Source of the DNA: Maribacter sp.
Lineage (GTDB): Bacteria; Bacteroidota; Bacteroidia; Flavobacteriales; Flavobacteriaceae
Reading direction: 5' to 3'
Length of the DNA stretch: 64,000 bases
Assembly (NCBI GenBank): GCA_002749285.1
Contig: PDPR01000012.1
Span: 1-64,000, forward strand
The notes under the pieces were generated by a model. That model was given only the letters and a program-made list of their open reading frames with translations, ran no database searches and was not told where the DNA came from. This document shows positions 60,867 through 64,000 of this stretch, piece by piece (the stretch's first letter is position 1; each line of letters begins with the position of its first letter). The position numbers were made by a program, and so were the translations under genes.

Positions 60867-61478
60867 ATGCTCTATTTGACCATTGATATTTTAGGTACAG
60901 CAGCCTTTGCCATTTCCGGGGTATTGGTGGCCATGGAGAAGAAGCTTGATTTGTTCGGGGTGCTTATCATTGCCTTTGTGACTGCTATTGGCGGTGGCAC
61001 CCTTCGTGATGTGCTTATCGGGAATACACCTGTATTTTGGATGACCGAACCCATTTACCTGTTCACGATTTTAGGGTCGGTTATTTTGGCCATATTGTTC
61101 GTGAACCAATTGGAATATTTGAGAAAAACACTTTTTTTGTTCGATACCATTGGTATAGGGTTGTTTACTATGGTCGGTATAGAAAAGGGGCTATCCGTGG
61201 AATTGACACCTGTAATATGCATTATCCTTGGAACCATTACAGCTTCCTTTGGTGGGGTTATAAGGGATACCCTCTGCAATGAGATTCCGGTGATATTCCA
61301 AAAGGAAATCTATGCAACTGCCTGTATTTTTGGGGGGATATCTTATTTTCTATTGGCCTTGTTGCCCATTGATCCGACTTATGCCAATATCACTGCGATT
61401 TTTGTGGTGATCGTATTGCGGCTTTTGGCTGTTAGGTTCCATATTGCCTTACCGAATATATATAAGATACGGAAATAA
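60867..61478 (+). CDS. Trimeric intracellular cation (TRIC) channel family protein
   Basis: LGTAAFAISGVLVAMEKKLDLFGVLIIAFVTAIGGGTLRDVLIGNTPVFWM...GIGLFTMVGIEKGL...TASFGGVIRDTLCNEIPVIF. Confidence 0.92.
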   Translation: MLYLTIDILGTAAFAISGVLVAMEKKLDLFGVLIIAFVTAIGGGTLRDVLIGNTPVFWMTEPIYLFTILGSVILAILFVNQLEYLRKTLFLFDTIGIGLFTMVGIEKGLSVELTPVICIILGTITASFGGVIRDTLCNEIPVIFQKEIYATACIFGGISYFLLALLPIDPTYANITAIFVVIVLRLLAVRFHIALPNIYKIRK

Positions 61479-61571
61479 GCTATTGGGGGAGTATCAAGTG
61501 TCAAAAGCCTGTTCGGTCTGTTTGGCACTAATGGTTTATTCCCAACCCCACTCCTGCACAAAAACAAAAAC

Positions 61572-62303
61572 CTATTTCACCACTTCGGCCTTGGTAATAT
61601 AGATATTCCTTGAGGGCCAATCACCTTTTCCGACAGGTTGTGCATTGATCTTGTCCACAACATCCATTCCTTTAATGACTTTCCCAAAGGGTGTATACTC
61701 CCCATCCAAATGATAGGATCCAGGTTTGGTGACCACAATGAAGAATTCATAGGGTGATGCCAACATATGCGGATTGTTTACTTCACTACTCGGCATTGAA
61801 ATAGTGCCCCGATGATGTTTGTGCCCTTTCTTGGTATCCGGTGGCAATAAGTACCTGCCTATCGCCCTGCGTTTTTTGGAAGTGGCCCTATCATCGGAAT
61901 TTCCACCTTGTATGATGAAATTCTTAACTACACGATGAAATTGGGTGTTGTCGAAATAGCCTTTTGTGGTCAGGTAGATGAAATTCGCTTTATGGTAGGG
62001 CACATTATCATATAACCGCACTGTGAAACTGCCCAAGCTGGTCGAGATCCTTACCTTATCATCTTTAAGGGTCTTATTGTAGTTGTAAAAGAAATCTATG
62101 GCATTTTCCTCCGTCAACACAAAAGGTTCCCCCTCCTTCTCCTCGGGTGCTTCCCCTTGTTGTTGTTCCTCCCCGACCGTTACCGTGTCTTTTGCAACAA
62201 TGGTCTGTTCCCCATTGGATTCGGCTGGGTCGGGCTTCCCCTTACAGCCAACTAAAAATATAAATAGTAATATTGTAGTGTAATTTTTTTTCTTGGATAT
62301 CAT
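61572..62303 (-). CDS. Cyclophilin-type peptidylprolyl isomerase, lipoprotein
   Basis: Lipobox FLVGCKG; YDNVPYHKANFIYLTTKGYFDNTQFHRVVKNFIIQGGN...PYEFFIVVTKPGSYHLDGEYTPFGKVIKGMDVVDKI. Start placed at MISKKKN. Confidence 0.9.
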   Translation of the reverse strand: MISKKKNYTTILLFIFLVGCKGKPDPAESNGEQTIVAKDTVTVGEEQQQGEAPEEKEGEPFVLTEENAIDFFYNYNKTLKDDKVRISTSLGSFTVRLYDNVPYHKANFIYLTTKGYFDNTQFHRVVKNFIIQGGNSDDRATSKKRRAIGRYLLPPDTKKGHKHHRGTISMPSSEVNNPHMLASPYEFFIVVTKPGSYHLDGEYTPFGKVIKGMDVVDKINAQPVGKGDWPSRNIYITKAEVVK

Positions 62304-62943
62304 GGATTTTGAAGATTTTGGCTTACGGGTTTCAAAAATAAAAAATCTGCCCTTACCGGGTAGTGCTTCCCACAATAAAATGGTACCCTTGATACGATTA
62401 AAGCAGTTAGAGGCCGGTCGAACCCTAAAAAAGAACCCTAGGAAGGCTGGGGTCCTGGCCCTTTTTTACCCCAATGGGCAAAGCATGACCAATTTGCTTT
62501 TGATATTGCGCAAAACCTATGAGGGGGTACATTCCAATCAAATAGGGTTTCCTGGGGGCAAGCAGGAGAAGGAAGACTTGGATATCATGCATACGGCATT
62601 GCGAGAGACCCATGAAGAGGTTGGTGTGCCTCCCGAACGTGTCTCCATAGTCCGGCCATTGAGTGAAATCTATATCCCGGCCAGTAATTTTGAGGTTAAG
62701 CCGTTTATGGGGCTCATGGAGAGTCCTGTCCCTTTTGTGCCCCAGAAATCCGAAGTGGAAAGGTTGATTGAGGTATCTCTTGCTGATTTTATGGATGATT
62801 CCAATGTTTCCACACAACATTTGTCGACTTCATATGTGGAAAATATGGAAGTACCTGCCTTTAAATTAAATGGTTATACGGTTTGGGGGGCAACGGCCAT
62901 GATGTTAAATGAGATCAAAGAACTTTTGAAGCAGGTTTTATAA
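62302..62943 (+). CDS. NUDIX hydrolase (CoA pyrophosphatase-like)
   Basis: IGFPGGKQEKEDLDIMHTALRETHEEVGV Nudix box; VLALFYPNGQSMTNLLLILRKTYEGVHSNQ. Confidence 0.92.
   Translation: MDFEDFGLRVSKIKNLPLPGSASHNKMVPLIRLKQLEAGRTLKKNPRKAGVLALFYPNGQSMTNLLLILRKTYEGVHSNQIGFPGGKQEKEDLDIMHTALRETHEEVGVPPERVSIVRPLSEIYIPASNFEVKPFMGLMESPVPFVPQKSEVERLIEVSLADFMDDSNVSTQHLSTSYVENMEVPAFKLNGYTVWGATAMMLNEIKELLKQVL
62333..62340 (-). promoter_or_regulatory. -7 element TATTTTTG (minus strand) for peptidylprolyl isomerase, inside the NUDIX coding sequence
   Basis: Reverse complement of caaaaata; 29 nt upstream of minus-strand ATG at 62303. Confidence 0.4.
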
Positions 62944-62954
62944 TGCTTATTTCG

Positions 62955-62962
62955 TAATTTTG
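62955..62962 (+). promoter_or_regulatory. -7 element TAATTTTG directly upstream of acyltransferase gene
   Basis: TAATTTTG-tccct-ATG (gap 5). Confidence 0.55.
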
Positions 62963-62967
62963 TCCCT

Positions 62968-63783
62968 ATGGGTATATTCAAAAGAAATCCTTTTGGTCAC
63001 ATTCTTTTCATTAAAAGATGGTTAATCCGTATTTTGGGTGTATTCTCCCATCAACGTTATAAAGGTTTCAACACTTTGGAGATAGAGGGTTCTGCAATAA
63101 TCCGGAGCCTGCCCGATACAAATGTGCTTTTTGTCAGTAACCACCAGACATATTTCGCCGATGTCGTTGCCATGTTCCATGTGTTCAACGCCAGTTTAAA
63201 TGGCAGGAACAATACCTTAAAGAATGTAGGTTACCTGTGGAACCCGAAATTGAACGTTTATTATGTGGCGGCAGCGGAGACCATGAAAAAAAGCCTGTTA
63301 ACGAAGATTTTCGCCTATGCGGGATCTATAAGCGTAGAGCGTACCTGGAGGGCCGGGGGCAAGGATGTGAACCGGCAAGTGAAGATGAGCGATATCTCCA
63401 ATATTGGGAAAGCACTGGGTGACGGCTGGGTCATTACTTTCCCCCAAGGGACTACAACACCTTGGAAACCACTGCGGAAAGGTACTGCCCATATCATTAA
63501 AAAATACAGACCGATAGTCGTACCTGTGGTTATTGATGGTTTTAGGCGATCTTTTGATAAGAAAGGACTAAGGATCAAGAAAAAGGGCATTCTTCAGCAT
63601 ATGATCATTAAAGAGCCTTTGGATATCGATTATGAGAACGAATCCTTTGATTCGATCATAGAGAAGCTCGAATACGCCATAGAGCAACACCCATCATTCC
63701 TAAAAGTGATTTCCCAAAAGGACCTTATGGACATGGAAGAAGAGAATGAGCTTCGTAGGTTTCGAAATAGCAAGAAAATCTAG
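62968..63783 (+). CDS. 1-acyl-sn-glycerol-3-phosphate acyltransferase (PlsC-like)
   Basis: VLFVSNHQTYFADVVAMFHVF...AGSISVERTWR...GWVITFPQGTTTPWKPLRKGTAHIIKKYRPIVVPVVIDGF. Confidence 0.9.
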   Translation: MGIFKRNPFGHILFIKRWLIRILGVFSHQRYKGFNTLEIEGSAIIRSLPDTNVLFVSNHQTYFADVVAMFHVFNASLNGRNNTLKNVGYLWNPKLNVYYVAAAETMKKSLLTKIFAYAGSISVERTWRAGGKDVNRQVKMSDISNIGKALGDGWVITFPQGTTTPWKPLRKGTAHIIKKYRPIVVPVVIDGFRRSFDKKGLRIKKKGILQHMIIKEPLDIDYENESFDSIIEKLEYAIEQHPSFLKVISQKDLMDMEEENELRRFRNSKKI

Positions 63784-63992
63784 ACCTCCAATTGTCCTAG
63801 CTCGGTGTAGTTTTTTTTAAGTTTTCTCAATAGTAGGCCGTAGAGCAAAAAGTAGATTCCGCCCATAACAGCTGTTGACACAATACCCATAATCCCTATG
63901 GCGATTATTATGTTTGTTTTTATCTTCTCGGCCGAGAGGGTATCGGCTTTACTCTGGAGTCCACTGAATACCGAAAAAACATCATCGTTCAA
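63780..63992 (-). CDS. Small hypothetical membrane protein (70 aa)
   Basis: MNDDVFSVFSGLQSKADTLSAEKIKTNIIIAIGIMGIVSTAVMGGIYFLLYGLLLRKLKKNYTELGQLEV; one or two TM helices; stop overlaps the plsC-like stop. Confidence 0.7.
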   Translation of the reverse strand: MNDDVFSVFSGLQSKADTLSAEKIKTNIIIAIGIMGIVSTAVMGGIYFLLYGLLLRKLKKNYTELGQLEV

Positions 63993-64000
63993 ATAAACCC

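Overview
The window is a 64 kb chromosomal segment of a Flavobacteriaceae-type Bacteroidota genome. This is inferred from type IX secretion (T9SS) genes, TAnnTTTG promoter elements, bshC, and gene families such as DUF4295 and PorP/SprF. It is mostly ordinary core content with about 53 supported CDSs: idi, queD-like, manA, a PBP1A-type penicillin-binding protein, htpG, fabH, recR, a 2-oxoacid dehydrogenase E2, cinA, rpmB-rpmG-DUF4295-ftsY, rimO, bshC, guaA, pyrG, yidC, mnmA, and a MoxR/DUF58/DUF4350/DUF4129/SpoIIM/RDD membrane cluster. I saw no tRNA, rRNA, CRISPR array, prophage or complete IS element. The least explained signals are: (1) a dispersed family of about 105-115 bp intergenic repeats with four same-orientation copies (about 19106, 31251, 47688 and 60646), one of which supplies the stop codon of the upstream gene; (2) a MITE-like element of about 133 bp with 11 bp terminal inverted repeats at 50036-50168; (3) an unusually long noncoding stretch (19080-19970) with hairpins and a 37-aa candidate small ORF; (4) four genes whose -7 element lies only 3-5 nt from the start codon, suggesting leaderless mRNAs; (5) head-to-head genes whose start codons overlap in a CATG; and (6) a GC-rich tandem-repeat tail of a large surface protein at the left edge. 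All calls come from reading the sequence; no database search was run.
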